Origin: Physocladia obscura
Lineage: Eukaryota; Chytridiomycota; Chytridiomycetes; Chytridiales; Chytriomycetaceae
Reading direction: 5' to 3'
DNA length: 15,953 bases
NCBI GenBank assembly: GCA_027596945.1
Contig: JADGJH010000626.1
Span: forward strand, 1 to 15,953
Positions 8,258 through 15,953 of the stretch are shown here, piece after piece. Made by a program: the position numbers and the translations under genes. Under the pieces are notes generated by a model that saw only the letters and a list, made by a program, of their open reading frames with translations, made no database searches and had not been told where the DNA came from. Position 1 is the stretch's first letter. Each line of letters opens with the position of its first letter.

Positions 8258-9640
8258 TAAATAAAGCTAAGTAACCTAATGGAGACAGGTCATTCTGTTC
8301 TTGATACAGCAAAAACAGTTGCTAAAACCCATGGGATCTTGATTGAAGCAGCCAGTTCAGCATAGAGGGGTGAATTTCTAAGCATCCAGATCATTCACAT
8401 GGACTTTGAAATTAAGTGACACACAAGAGGTGGTGTTTGTTTTATTCTTACAAGCATAAGCATTGTCTTACCAGCCAATGGGACAAGTTGATTTCATTGA
8501 TTTGTAACAAGATCTATACCAATGCATATGGAGAAACAGGATGGTCAAGCTCTTGCAAAATGGTGAAACTGCACTGCGCAAAACATCGCGACTACCTGAT
8601 GCTCAAATTTGTTGGCTAACACATACTAAACAGGCCAAATAAAGTTGCAAAAGAGTCACTTGTTCAAAACAAATGGAATTTGTTGACAGCAAGAATTAGT
8701 GAGTACAAACCCCAACCAATGCCAAATTACAAAATACTATCTCCACTCTGTATTTGCAATGGAGTTTCTCTGCTTTGGGGAAAATAGTTGTATTGTATAA
8801 ATGAGGCACAACTGCCCAGAATCTTCAGATGACAGTGAAATGAGTCAATCATTTCATGACAAACTTTGAGACATGAACAAGACACCAGTCAATTATGGGG
8901 TTTTCGCAAACTCTCCTTTCCTGCAGGCTTTGACATGTTCACATAAATTGTTACACTATTGAAAGAAGGGGATCTAAAACAGGCTCCACTCAAAACTTGG
9001 TGACACCTTACTCAAATGAGCAATGCTATTACAACTATTTGTCAAGTGACTGAATGGGGAACAGGATCTGTCAAAAAAGTGTATTGCTTCCATGAAAATT
9101 GCCTGGAGATTCTGCACTGGTTATACAATTTTAGAGTTAGAACAACAGGAATATCTCAAATCAGGTCTCATTTTTTCAATGATCATAATGAATAAGGTAG
9201 TAATTATAAATTTCAATAGTTGTTTTAATTAAATAAAAGTAATTTTTTAACACTACTGCTTTTTCATAAACAACTCCAATTGCAATAATTCTATCTTTCT
9301 TTCCCTTTTTTCTCTTTCATATCTACCTTGTACCTGTATCTTCTCTTTTCCTGTCATGATTGCACTGACTTTCTTTTTGCCCCAATCTCAAAATTTTAAA
9401 TATCTCATCCCTTTCAGTTCTTCATTCTTCTTAAGCTTTGGCACACTATTTTGCACTGAAATGAATCTTAAGCCATACTATATTATTATATTGCATTCCT
9501 TAGTAGGCAAAAGTGCGCTCATGTTGTGCTGGTAAGCAAAGTAAATTATATTGAAAAGTAGCAAATTATAAAAGTAAAAATGTATTTATAGCGTTTGCTG
9601 TATTTGCCAACACCTTTTCTAAGTCCAATTTATAATCAAA
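8258..9640. other. Decayed, unassigned DNA between the F-box-Arf gene and Copia copy B
   Basis: Plus-strand pieces with protein-like composition occur but are broken by stops: from an ATG at 8279 (TGHSVLDTAKTVAKTHGIL), about 8520-8617 (YTNAYGETGWSSSCKMVKL), and in another frame GETALRKTSRLPDAQICWL. On the minus strand, about 9441-9264 stays open except for one stop and reads basic/charged sequence (NSVPKLKKNEELKGMRYLKF, then TGKEKIQVQGRYEREKRERK). These look like eroded mobile-element genes. I recognise no family, and no intact gene is supported. Confidence 0.35.
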
Positions 9641-9669
9641 AACCTGTTTTTACTATAACAGTGGCATTA

Positions 9670-10690
9670 CTTTTGGTATTTCTCATCTTTTAATATAACT
9701 AAAGGTATTTCTTTCATGATGTGAATTCATTTCTGCTTTCATGGCTTCAAGCCATTTTAGCCACATCTTTGATTTCTTTGCTTTTTTTGGTTATTTGGGA
9801 ACAGGTTCTAAATCATCAATCTTTATTGGACTGCCTGAGAAAGGATTGGCATCTTTGAAAGGTTTAATTCCTTTCATTATGGCTTTCTGTATTTCTGGTC
9901 TAATCACAATATCTGTGAGAAAAGTTCTTATTCTAAGCATATTTCTTTTCTTCACTTTGTGATTTATTCTTTTCTCAAGCTTTTTTCTGAAACTTAGTTT
10001 ATCTGTAAATTTTTCAATTTGGCATTGAATCTCTTTTCTGAGATTTGCAAATATATTTACTTCTCCTCTAGACTTTAGACATACAGTTATACCCCACTTG
10101 TCTAAAACTTCATTTAAGCCTTCAGAAGTCCACTCAATTGAATTTATTTTGTCTCTTGGTGGATTTGAAGATTCACTTTCTTTTAATTCAAGTTCTTAAT
10201 CAACTACTGCTTCTGTTTCAGATGTATTATCTTCTTCATCTGAGTAATATGTAGGATTATCTTTGGAACTCTATCAGATCTTCAATTGTTTCATTGATTG
10301 TTTCTTCTGATAATAGATCTTTTTCAACTAATAGTTCAATGCCTTTATATATAAGAGAAGTTTCATCTTCATTACGCCCCTGAATTGAAACATTAGTTGG
10401 ATTTCTGGGTCTTTGATTGTATCTTATTGTTGGATTTGGTTCACTTATCTCTTCTAACACCTATTTCATTTCAGTTTCTTCATCTTTCCATATATTATCA
10501 ACTTCAGTTTGTGTAATCAAGATGTATTGGTTTATAATGGTTTTTTTGGATCTATAAAGTTTTCCAATGTCCCATTTATTCTTCTTACTAATTGAGGAAA
10601 TTGTCTCTGAGTGGCAATCAATACATGCAAAGCACCTGTGACTCTTCTGGATTCTAAATCATATTCTACATAAATGTAATTTTCTTTCAT
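9670..10690 (-). pseudogene. Copia integrase-RT linker and N-terminal stub of reverse transcriptase (copy B)
   Basis: Continuing leftward on the minus strand: GIFLGMKENYIYVEYDLESR, then TQRQFPQLVRRINGTLENF, then (frame change) TQTEVDNIWKDEETEM and a charged, acidic linker with stops (INETIEDLIEFQR, SDEEDNTSETEAVVD). The segment ends in MWLKWLEAMKAEMNSHHERN, matching the start of Copia reverse transcriptase ('kWleAmkeEl.sl.kn.tW'). Homology is lost just afterwards, so the catalytic YVDD part of RT and the RNase H are missing. In-frame stops interrupt it at least three times. Confidence 0.85.
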
Positions 10691-11250
10691 ACCAAGGAAG
10701 ATGCCTGACACACCTCTATATTACAAAGTATTTTCTCTTTTATCAGGATCTTGATAAATTATCATCTTGCATCCCCATGATAATTCTGTAGTCAATTCCT
10801 GAGGTTTTCTTTCCCATAAATAGTCTGGAAGATACTTTCCAGTATTTAGCAAACCAACTTGTCCATGATGTATATACTTATTTCTTACTCTAATAAAATA
10901 TTGACTTGCATATTTCATCATTTTCTTTGGTAACCTTGCATGAATTAACATGGTTATCACAAAATATTTTACTATTCTTATTAATTTTTCTGCTAATTGT
11001 TCATTTCTTTGGTATATGGTGGACTTTGTTCCATACATGGAGAAATTTTTCTTCTAATCTTTTGAGAATTGATTAATTCTGAGCATTCATCAGCTCTAAA
11101 GTTCTCAACTTGAAAGTTGTGTCTCTACTCCCATTTTAATATTTCTTTTGTGATTTCTTCTACCAAATGACCTTTAGAATGTGAGAAGACAACTGAAGCT
11201 TTTCTTGTCCATTCATCTTGAGTCAAAAGTTTATTCAAGTGAAGAATTAT
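10690..11250 (-). pseudogene. Copia integrase core and C-terminus (copy B)
   Basis: After the block at 11250-11640 the minus strand resumes with DEWTRKASVVFSHSKGHL and ENFRADECSELINS. The Asp in RADE sits where the second catalytic Asp of 'lRsDnGgEf' belongs. SPPYTKE, then (one frame over) RNEQLAEKLIRIVKYF, matches the segment 'aPytPqqNGvaER.nrtl' carrying the catalytic Glu. VGLLNTGKYLPDYLWERKP and GCKMIIYQDPDKREN correspond to the post-core region and pair with copy A. Stops and frameshifts rule out an active enzyme. Confidence 0.85.
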
Positions 11251-11640
11251 TCAAAGCACAACAAAAAATAAAATAACACAAAAGAGGAGAAAAAGAGGAA
11301 AAAAGGGCTTAAAATGCATCAGAAAGGAAGAAAATGAGCAGAAAGGAAGTGGGTTCATTTGATTGATAAGGATCAAAAACAGGGTTGCAGGGTTTTTGGT
11401 CAAGCCCAATGCACCATGCAATGAACCTCCAGCAACAAATGGCTGTGCTGTACTAATTGCAAAAATTTTAGACTCTGTATTGGATGCAAGATCCAATGCA
11501 GAAATCTTTTTGATGAACATGAAGCAGCTTGCAGTAGTTGAACCCAAAACAAATAAAACAAATCAGCTGTGATGACATCCTTCTTATTTTCGTATCAAAT
11601 GAAAATTAAGGAAATAATTCATTCCAAAGTGTTTACCTGG
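11250..11640. other. Unrelated block inserted in the integrase of copy B
   Basis: Integrase homology stops at about 11680 and resumes at about 11245. In between, both strands are open over 11363-11547. The plus strand (11363-11572) reads APCNEPPATNGCAVLIAK and LDARSNAEIFLMNMKQ, faintly like the end of a Copia RNase H domain in inverted orientation. The minus strand reads KKISALDLASNTESKIFAIS and FVAGGSLHGALGLTKN. I cannot decide which strand was coding. It is probably a second, younger insertion. Confidence 0.4.
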
Positions 11641-11644
11641 AGCT

Positions 11645-12119
11645 TCAAGCATCAGAAAACAGTATTTGCACTTTTTTTTTTTTGTTAACCAGAAAATTTT
11701 TTTCACTAAAAGCAACCCATAATACTCTTTCAAATGATTCCACTGGTAATTTCAGTGAATCCATGTGAATGATTTCACCTATTCTAGTTGTGCTATTTTC
11801 TGTCTTTGAGTGGATTGGCAATCTTGTTACTTTTCCACAAGCACAACTAACACAATCTTTTTTTATTGAAGATTTTGTTTTATGCTCATTATTAAACTTA
11901 ACACCAACAGTCACCCCTTTTTTCAATTGATTCTTTGAGCAACTGGCTAGATAAGTGCACTATTTCATGGCATTGGTTATGGAGTAAATTGATGAATGGT
12001 AGCTGAGGAACAGGCATAAGGTTCCAGTAAGTTGAAGAAATATAATAGAAGACTTTGCTGGTAGCTGTACAGCTTAAGTTGACAAATTCAATACTTTCTC
12101 TCTCAGAACTAAATGACAA
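11645..12119 (-). pseudogene. Copia protease end, integrase zinc finger and start of integrase core (copy B)
   Basis: Two overlapping frames. The first has SKVFYYISSTYWNLMPVPQL, matching the 'VLYVP..NLLSVsqL' segment that follows the Copia protease. Next comes CHEIVHLSSQLLKES (His-x3-His) and, after a frame change, KKDCVSCACGKVTRLPI (Cys-x2-Cys-x-CGK). Together these form the HHCC zinc-binding N-terminus of integrase. IGEIIHMDSLKLPVES contains the first Asp of the DDE triad (usual 'HsDl.GPmpves'). Similarity ends after VAFSEKNFLVN at a 12-A run in the sense strand, where the unrelated block begins. Confidence 0.85.
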
Positions 12120-12670
12120 GAGTTCAAGATGGAAGTATGAGAAATAGCTGGAGTAGGACTTTAATACTTAATGAATATTTTGTTTTATAAAGAAAAAGAA
12201 AGAAAAAGAATAAAAGACACTTGGAAAGAAAAATGGTTGAAAAGTGTTTAGAAATTGCTGGAATTGTTTTTGGGTTCTTAAATGTAATAAAAGGTTTGAG
12301 AAATTTCTAGAATATTCTTTAGAAAATTACATTAGTGATCTAATTTACAACAAGTTATTGGCTCACCATGTTTATTCAGAAACAGTTGACTTTGCCCAAT
12401 GGTTTCAGTCAATACCAAGCCATTAATAAAATGTGTTCATGCTAGGTGATTCGAATTGAAAAAGTGTGTCAGTTGATAGTTTTCACAGAAATTTTATTGT
12501 ACTGTTTCTTAACACCTGAGAGCAACTTCTTGCATCCATCAGGTGTGAGATATTTGAGGCAATTTTTTAATTGCAATAAGTGATAGATTTGCTTTACCTA
12601 AATATTTGTTCTCAAATTCAAATAAGTAAAATTAATTTTGCTTTTGGCACATCTTCACAAAATCAAATAT
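12120..12670. other. AT-rich region between copy B and TAF6
   Basis: In a full Copia element, gag would lie here (upstream of the protease on the minus strand), but no gag zinc knuckle (CCHC) can be read. A 60-residue plus-strand frame (12244-12426) and short minus-strand frames show no recognisable motif. A purine-rich (AAAGA)n-like stretch occurs near 12188-12230. Confidence 0.4.
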
Positions 12671-12671
12671 T

Positions 12672-12677
12672 TTTAAT
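12672..12677 (-). terminator. Candidate poly(A) signal of TAF6
   Basis: ATTAAA reads on the minus strand about 10 nt past the TAF6 stop. It is close to the stop codon, so it is only a weak candidate in AT-rich sequence. Confidence 0.25.
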
Positions 12678-12686
12678 AAAAAATGT

Positions 12687-13563
12687 TCAATCTACATCCA
12701 TGTCATTTTGCACAGTTGCTCTTTTTTTTCCTTGAGATTTTGAGACATTTGAATTTCTTGCAGATAAAGATGCGTCGACTAAACCAGCTACTTTAGCACC
12801 ATATTCAACTCCGAATGCGTCAGTGAATTCATATTCAAGCTGCTGGAGAGTTGGACGTGTGACACTTGCAGGATCTTTATTTAATACAAATCTTTCTGTT
12901 TGTTCGTATTCGGTTAATATATGCTTATGAAGCACATCCTTGGATGTATTATTAGCATTTAAAAAGCGACAAAGAGGTTTTTAAAGAGATCAATACATAC
13001 AACAAGTAGCTCAATAACCAAATCCTTGTCCCGTTTTTCAGTCCCAGTCAAAGTGACAGCTGTGACATTGCCACCACCATCGCTGCCACTCTTGTTCTTT
13101 TCCAAACAATTGGTGGTAAAAGCTTTCACATTCGGTCGAAGCAAAATACCCACAACCTGATCGCCAAGCCCTGCAAGGCCAACGATTGCGCCATAATATG
13201 TGCCAATGGGTTTATTCGGATCCAAAAACGCGCGCAGCAGAGTTTTGGTGACACGCTGCTGGAGCACCGGGTATGTGCCATTATATGTGTGACAAACGTA
13301 AGCGACAAGTTGGGCGGCGAAGCGGCGAAGTGCATGGTGGTCGTCGAGAGGAGATTCGCTAAGCCGTTTAGAGACAATGCAGGTTATCATGATAGGAATA
13401 AGTTGGTGGAGCTGGTTTGCAATAATTATGTTTTAATTTTTATCGAGTTAAAAGGGGTTGGCTGTACATATGGCTCGATGAATAAATTTTTGTTGTTCAG
13501 CAGAGCACGCGTCATGCGCATCATTGACCAATTTACTTTCAAGTTCCGCACATTTTTTGTGGT
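12687..13563 (-). CDS. TAF6: TAF6 C-terminal HEAT-repeat half (5' part missing)
   Basis: TAF6 is a shared TFIID and SAGA subunit. Its N-terminal histone fold pairs with TAF9 and its C-terminal HEAT domain is a structural core. Three exons are readable: 13468-13563, 13001-13411 and 12687-12938. Introns are 56 nt (GTACAG..CAG) and 62 nt (GTATGT..AAG), both phase 0. They encode 252 residues. Family signatures: SMMRMTRALLNN, FIEPYLHQLIPIMITCIVSK, RRFAAQLVAYVCHTYN, VLQQRVTKTLLRAFLDPNKP and GTYYGAIVGLAGLG, all hallmarks of the TAF6 HEAT domain. The tail KSQGKKRATVQNDMDVD is unconserved. The first readable exon is preceded by an in-frame TAG that forms an acceptor (TTTAG), then a 19-T run in the sense strand. 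The histone fold and linker do not occur anywhere to the right in the window. Either the gene is truncated or rearranged, the assembly is misjoined, or an exceptionally long intron is present. Confidence 0.9.
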
Positions 13564-13574
13564 CTAAATCAATG

Positions 13575-13593
13575 AAAAAAAAAAAAAAAAAAA
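13575..13593. repeat. Run of 19 A
   Basis: A homopolymer directly upstream of the first readable TAF6 exon. On the minus strand it is a T run that could serve as the polypyrimidine tract of the acceptor. It also marks the point beyond which TAF6 similarity is lost, so it is a plausible site of assembly error or rearrangement. Confidence 0.9.
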
Positions 13594-13913
13594 GAATTAA
13601 AATAAAATTTTATTTTTTCGTTAAAATAAAATTAAAAACATTATGAGTAATGAATTGAAAAAAAAACGGAAACTGTAATTGAAACGATGCAGTGTTTTAT
13701 TTTGAAGAAAGGACGAAATTGTGAAGAAAGTAGGGTTTGGTTGATAACAGTCGAAACGGGATGGATCAGCATCACACGATAATAATAATAAAAATTTTCA
13801 AAGTAATTTCATTGCCGTACCCGAAAAAAAATTTCAATTCCGTTGTGGCTGCATGCAGTGGGAAAAAAGAAGAGAAAAAAAAGAGGCAAGAATCTTGGTC
13901 AAATCACAGATGA
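13594..13913. other. AT-rich stretch between the TAF6 fragment and the GC-rich gene
   Basis: No TAF6 coding sequence can be read here on the minus strand. On the plus strand a frame from ATG 13761 to a TGA at 13911 includes an (ATA)n tract and could supply a short first exon for the GC-rich gene. If both genes are real, their 5' ends face each other head to head here, so shared promoter sequence is expected. No clear motif was found. Confidence 0.4.
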
Positions 13914-13988
13914 GGCACGCACACTACAAGCCGCAGGAGCAATCCGCCGAGCAAGGTTGCGTGCAGCATCCTTTGTTGTTTTGGACAG

Positions 13989-14540
13989 AAACTGACAATC
14001 GAATCAGTTGTCGAGGGACTACTGGGGCTGTACATTGACGGGGCTGGCACGGAGGAGGACGGCGCGGACAGTCGCGACGACGACGACGACGACGACGAAT
14101 CGGCGTTCTCGTCGCTGAACGGGCGGCGCATCGGCAGTCGGCGCAGCAGCAAGCCGCGCACGGCGTCGCTGCCGTCGTCGGCGGTGCGCGCGCGGGCGTC
14201 GGCGGCGGCGGCGTCGCTGGCCCCGCCGCCACGGCTGCCCCGCGGCCGCGCACTCACGCTGTCCACGTCGACCGTCGCCACCGCCACCTCCGCAACCGCA
14301 GCCGCAACCGCTTCGACGCCGCCCTCCACGCGCGCCTCTCGCGCTTCGTCGCTCGGCCGCGGAACGGCCACCAAGCTGCTTCTGCTCAACCTGCTCAACG
14401 ACATCAGCCGCGAAATCGATGCGCAGTCGCCGCCGCCCCTCTCCGCAGACCCCCCGACTCCGACAAGCGCGATCGCAAACTACGTGAACATCCCCGTGCG
14501 GACTAAATCTAAAATGTGGCGACAGTCGGAATATATGTGA
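13989..14540 (+). CDS. GC-rich terminal exon of an unidentified acidic, Ser/Ala/Pro-rich protein
   Basis: A plus-strand frame stays open from 13914 to the TGA at 14538-14540 but contains no usable ATG, so it must be a downstream exon. TTTTGGACAG, ending at 13988, is a good acceptor; from there the exon encodes 183 residues. It begins LTIESVVEGLLGLYIDG, then an acidic run (seven Asp and one Glu from seven GAC codons and a GAA, 14076-14099). A long disordered stretch follows, with basophilic-kinase-like sites (RRSSKPRTAS, ASRASSLGRG), and then a predicted helix TKLLLLNLLNDISREIDA. It ends TKSKMWRQSEYM. One possible first exon is 13761-13802 (MDQHHTIIIIKIFK, donor GTAATT, phase 0), but this is weak. 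An AATAAA follows the stop by about 100 nt, supporting this strand. Third codon positions are strongly G/C, unlike the rest of the window. Function unknown. Confidence 0.5.
   Translation, partial: KLTIESVVEGLLGLYIDGAGTEEDGADSRDDDDDDDESAFSSLNGRRIGSRRSSKPRTASLPSSAVRARASAAAASLAPPPRLPRGRALTLSTSTVATATSATAAATASTPPSTRASRASSLGRGTATKLLLLNLLNDISREIDAQSPPPLSADPPTPTSAIANYVNIPVRTKSKMWRQSEYM
14076..14096 (+). repeat. (GAC)7 trinucleotide tract
   Basis: Seven perfect GAC units in phase with the plus-strand frame encode seven Asp residues, followed by GAA (Glu). Such coding microsatellites can vary in length between strains. Confidence 0.9.
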
Positions 14541-14641
14541 TCCCCCACCCCACAATTGTGCTGTTGACCAGCCGTTCATTCTTGTTCTGTCACTCTCTCT
14601 TCTGCTGTATATATAGCTCGTTGCTCGTTCATTGGGGATAA

Positions 14642-14647
14642 AATAAA
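14642..14647 (+). terminator. Poly(A) signal of the GC-rich gene
   Basis: An exact AATAAA lies about 100 nt after the TGA at 14538-14540, in a T/C-rich 3' flank. It supports plus-strand transcription of the GC-rich exon. Confidence 0.5.
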
Positions 14648-14940
14648 GACAAACCTCATATTCTTCTGGTACATTTTCTCTTTGAAATCCCCTGCCAAAT
14701 TCTGGCTTGTGAAAATTTTTTGATTTCTCGCGTTATTTCATTTCGAAACCATGTGTTTTGACGACAACAAATATATTTGTTTAATAAAATCAAAAAGATT
14801 GATCATCGACTAATATTGCTCTTGAATTCCTCTTATCCATTTAATTTTCTTTTGTCACTTTTGTTTTATAACTGAAATGAAGGCTAAAATAGATGCATTC
14901 CGAATTGAATATATTAAAGTATTAAACATTTTTGATAATA
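14648..14940. other. AT-rich 3' flank, nothing recognised
   Basis: Short frames only, on both strands. No RNA gene or repeat was recognised before the tRNA-like sequence begins at 14941. Confidence 0.5.
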
Positions 14941-15022
14941 GGCCACTTGGTTCAGCCATTACAGCTGAGTGACAATACCTTGCCTTTGTACGGGGGCTCA
15001 AGGTTCGATCCATAGTCGGGTC
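14941..15022 (+). repeat. tRNA-like sequence, probable SINE head (degenerate tRNA)
   Basis: An A-box-like TTGGTTCAGCCATTACAGC (14947-14965) and a perfect B box GGTTCGATCC (15002-15011) are spaced as in tRNA-derived RNA polymerase III promoters. Folding by eye on a tRNA frame puts GGCCACT at the 5' acceptor, but only four of seven positions pair with the 3' side (TCGGGTC, ending 15022). The T stem CAAGG/CATAG pairs at three of five. It is therefore not a functional tRNA. The non-tRNA sequence that follows, to about 15170 where a T run starts, fits a SINE body. No isotype is assigned and no target duplication was verified. Confidence 0.45.
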
Positions 15023-15953
15023 GGGCTTCCCCAAGCTGAACCTTAAGTCGACACCTGTCTTTCCATCGTTTTCGTCTGTCTCGTGTTGTCCTTTAGTGAA
15101 ATGCACTTTTTCATCAAATATTGACTGAACACATTGCTGCACATCTGTGGGGTGTCTATTAATTTCACTATTTTTTTTTTTAACGACTATCAAATAAAAA
15201 CAGAGGGAAGAGTCTTTTTTCCGTGGTCTGCGAGGACTTAATTCATCTCTTGACTCGGTGTTTTTTTTCTTTGTGTTTTTTTTTTTTTTTATTTTAATTT
15301 TTTTATTTAATTTTAAGAAAGACAACAACAGCATTCAAAACATTAAAGAAGATAGGATAACCTCAGTAGCGAATAGCTTCAGCACAATGCGGTTTACAAG
15401 CGATTACAAGGAGTTGAATCTGGTCCAACTCATAAATTAATCGAAAAGTACTTTAAAAAAAACCAAAAAAAAAAAGCCATTCATACTATGAAATTTAAAA
15501 TTATTTTGGCTCGATTTTTTTAATTTGAATGGAAAGAGGAACGACCGAAAACTGTTGTCGGAAAGCAAAATTTTTGTGTCAACTTTTGAGTTACGCCTCA
15601 GAAAGAACCTAAAACTCAAGTGATTACTAAGTTTCATAAGATATTAAGCAAAACCATTTCTTCAGCAAAGAAAGCACGTTGAAAGACATGTATATAAAAA
15701 AAAAAATAATGTAAGTTTGGCTTTTTTTTGATTTCCCTGATTGTGCTAAACCCTAATCAGTTGGATAAAAAATTTGAAAATACGGAAAAATACAACAAAC
15801 AAACAAATAGAACCAAAGAAAGGACGAGAAATGGCTTTTCGTAAATTTAAATAATTGGATTAAATTTTTTTTCCCCCCAATCTAATGGAGCTTTTAACTT
15901 ATTTAAACAAATTTAGATAAAACAAAAAAAAAAAAAATTGATAGAGTGATAAC
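15023..15953. other. AT-rich, homopolymer-rich right end
   Basis: The first about 150 nt may be the body of the tRNA-derived repeat. After that come several long T or A runs (about 15171-15182, 15261-15305, 15455-15475, 15700-15710, 15925-15938). A short plus-strand piece, DRITSVANSFSTMRFTSDYK (about 15351-15410), looks protein-like but has no supporting context. No gene is called. Confidence 0.4.

Larger units (their letters stand above)
9650..12119 (-). mobile_element. Ty1/Copia retrotransposon pol relic, copy B
   Basis: In minus-strand order, right to left, this copy keeps the end of the protease region, the integrase zinc-binding segment, part of the integrase core, the integrase C-terminus, a long linker and the first residues of reverse transcriptase, i.e. 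the canonical Copia order PR-IN-RT. It is dead: multiple stops, frameshifts, a foreign-looking block at 11250-11640 inside integrase, and loss of nearly all RT/RNase H. No LTRs were located at either end. It shares the integrase C-terminus and linker with copy A on the opposite strand, so the two are separate insertions of one family, or pieces of one locus later inverted. Confidence 0.9.

Noticed and set aside
14019..14579. Minus-strand frame of 186 codons with Arg/Gly and poly-Val runs
   Set aside because: The composition is what a GC-rich exon gives when read in reverse, and the poly-Val run is the reverse of the GAC tract. The poly(A) signal and acceptor favour the plus strand.
14855..15334. 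Minus-strand frame of 159 codons
   Set aside because: It spans homopolymers and the tRNA-like sequence, including the B box. Lys/Asn-rich ends and no motif suggest chance openness.
1..15953. CRISPR arrays, bacterial operons, Shine-Dalgarno sites
   Set aside because: No regularly spaced repeats were seen. Spliced genes, eL27 and TAF6 show the DNA is eukaryotic.

Overview
The window is nuclear DNA from a eukaryote, most likely an early-diverging fungus of chytrid type. The signs are short GT-AG introns (mostly 48-75 nt), AATAAA-type poly(A) signals, an AT-rich background, and fungal-looking eL27, TAF6 and KH-domain proteins. The lineage is my inference. No species was identified and no database search was run. 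Every multi-exon model was assembled by hand from reading frame, splice signals and family knowledge.

Layout: 1-2103 (-) is a FUBP/KSRP-like protein with three KH domains in seven exons, running off the left edge. 2104-3469 is AT-rich intergenic DNA. 3810-4287 (+) is the intact two-exon gene for ribosomal protein eL27. 4.7-5.8 kb (-) is a decayed coding relic I cannot name. 5.94-6.77 kb (+) is a Ty1/Copia pol fragment. 7035-8214 (-) is a four-exon gene encoding an F-box protein fused in frame to a complete Arf-family GTPase domain. 8.3-9.6 kb is decayed DNA. 9.65-12.1 kb (-) is a longer, broken Copia pol copy of the same family. 12687-13563 (-) is the C-terminal HEAT half of TAF6, with no N-terminal half in the window. 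13989-14540 (+) is a conspicuously GC-rich exon of an unidentified acidic, Ser/Ala/Pro-rich protein. 14.94-15.02 kb (+) is a degenerate tRNA-like head, probably a SINE. The right end is AT-rich and homopolymer-rich.

The identifiable host genes are housekeeping in type: ribosome (eL27), TFIID/SAGA (TAF6) and single-stranded nucleic-acid binding (KH protein). They are interspersed with retroelement debris. The standout is the F-box-Arf fusion. Exon 1 encodes a Gln-rich helical N-terminus, an F-box and the first beta strand of the GTPase. Three further exons complete the G domain. The G1 (GFDLAGKT) and G4 (NKQD) motifs are intact, but the G3 motif is degenerate (EIGGS in place of DVGGQ), which removes the catalytic glutamine. 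The architecture resembles TRIM23/ARD1 (RING E3 ligase fused to ARF), but with an SCF-type adaptor domain instead.
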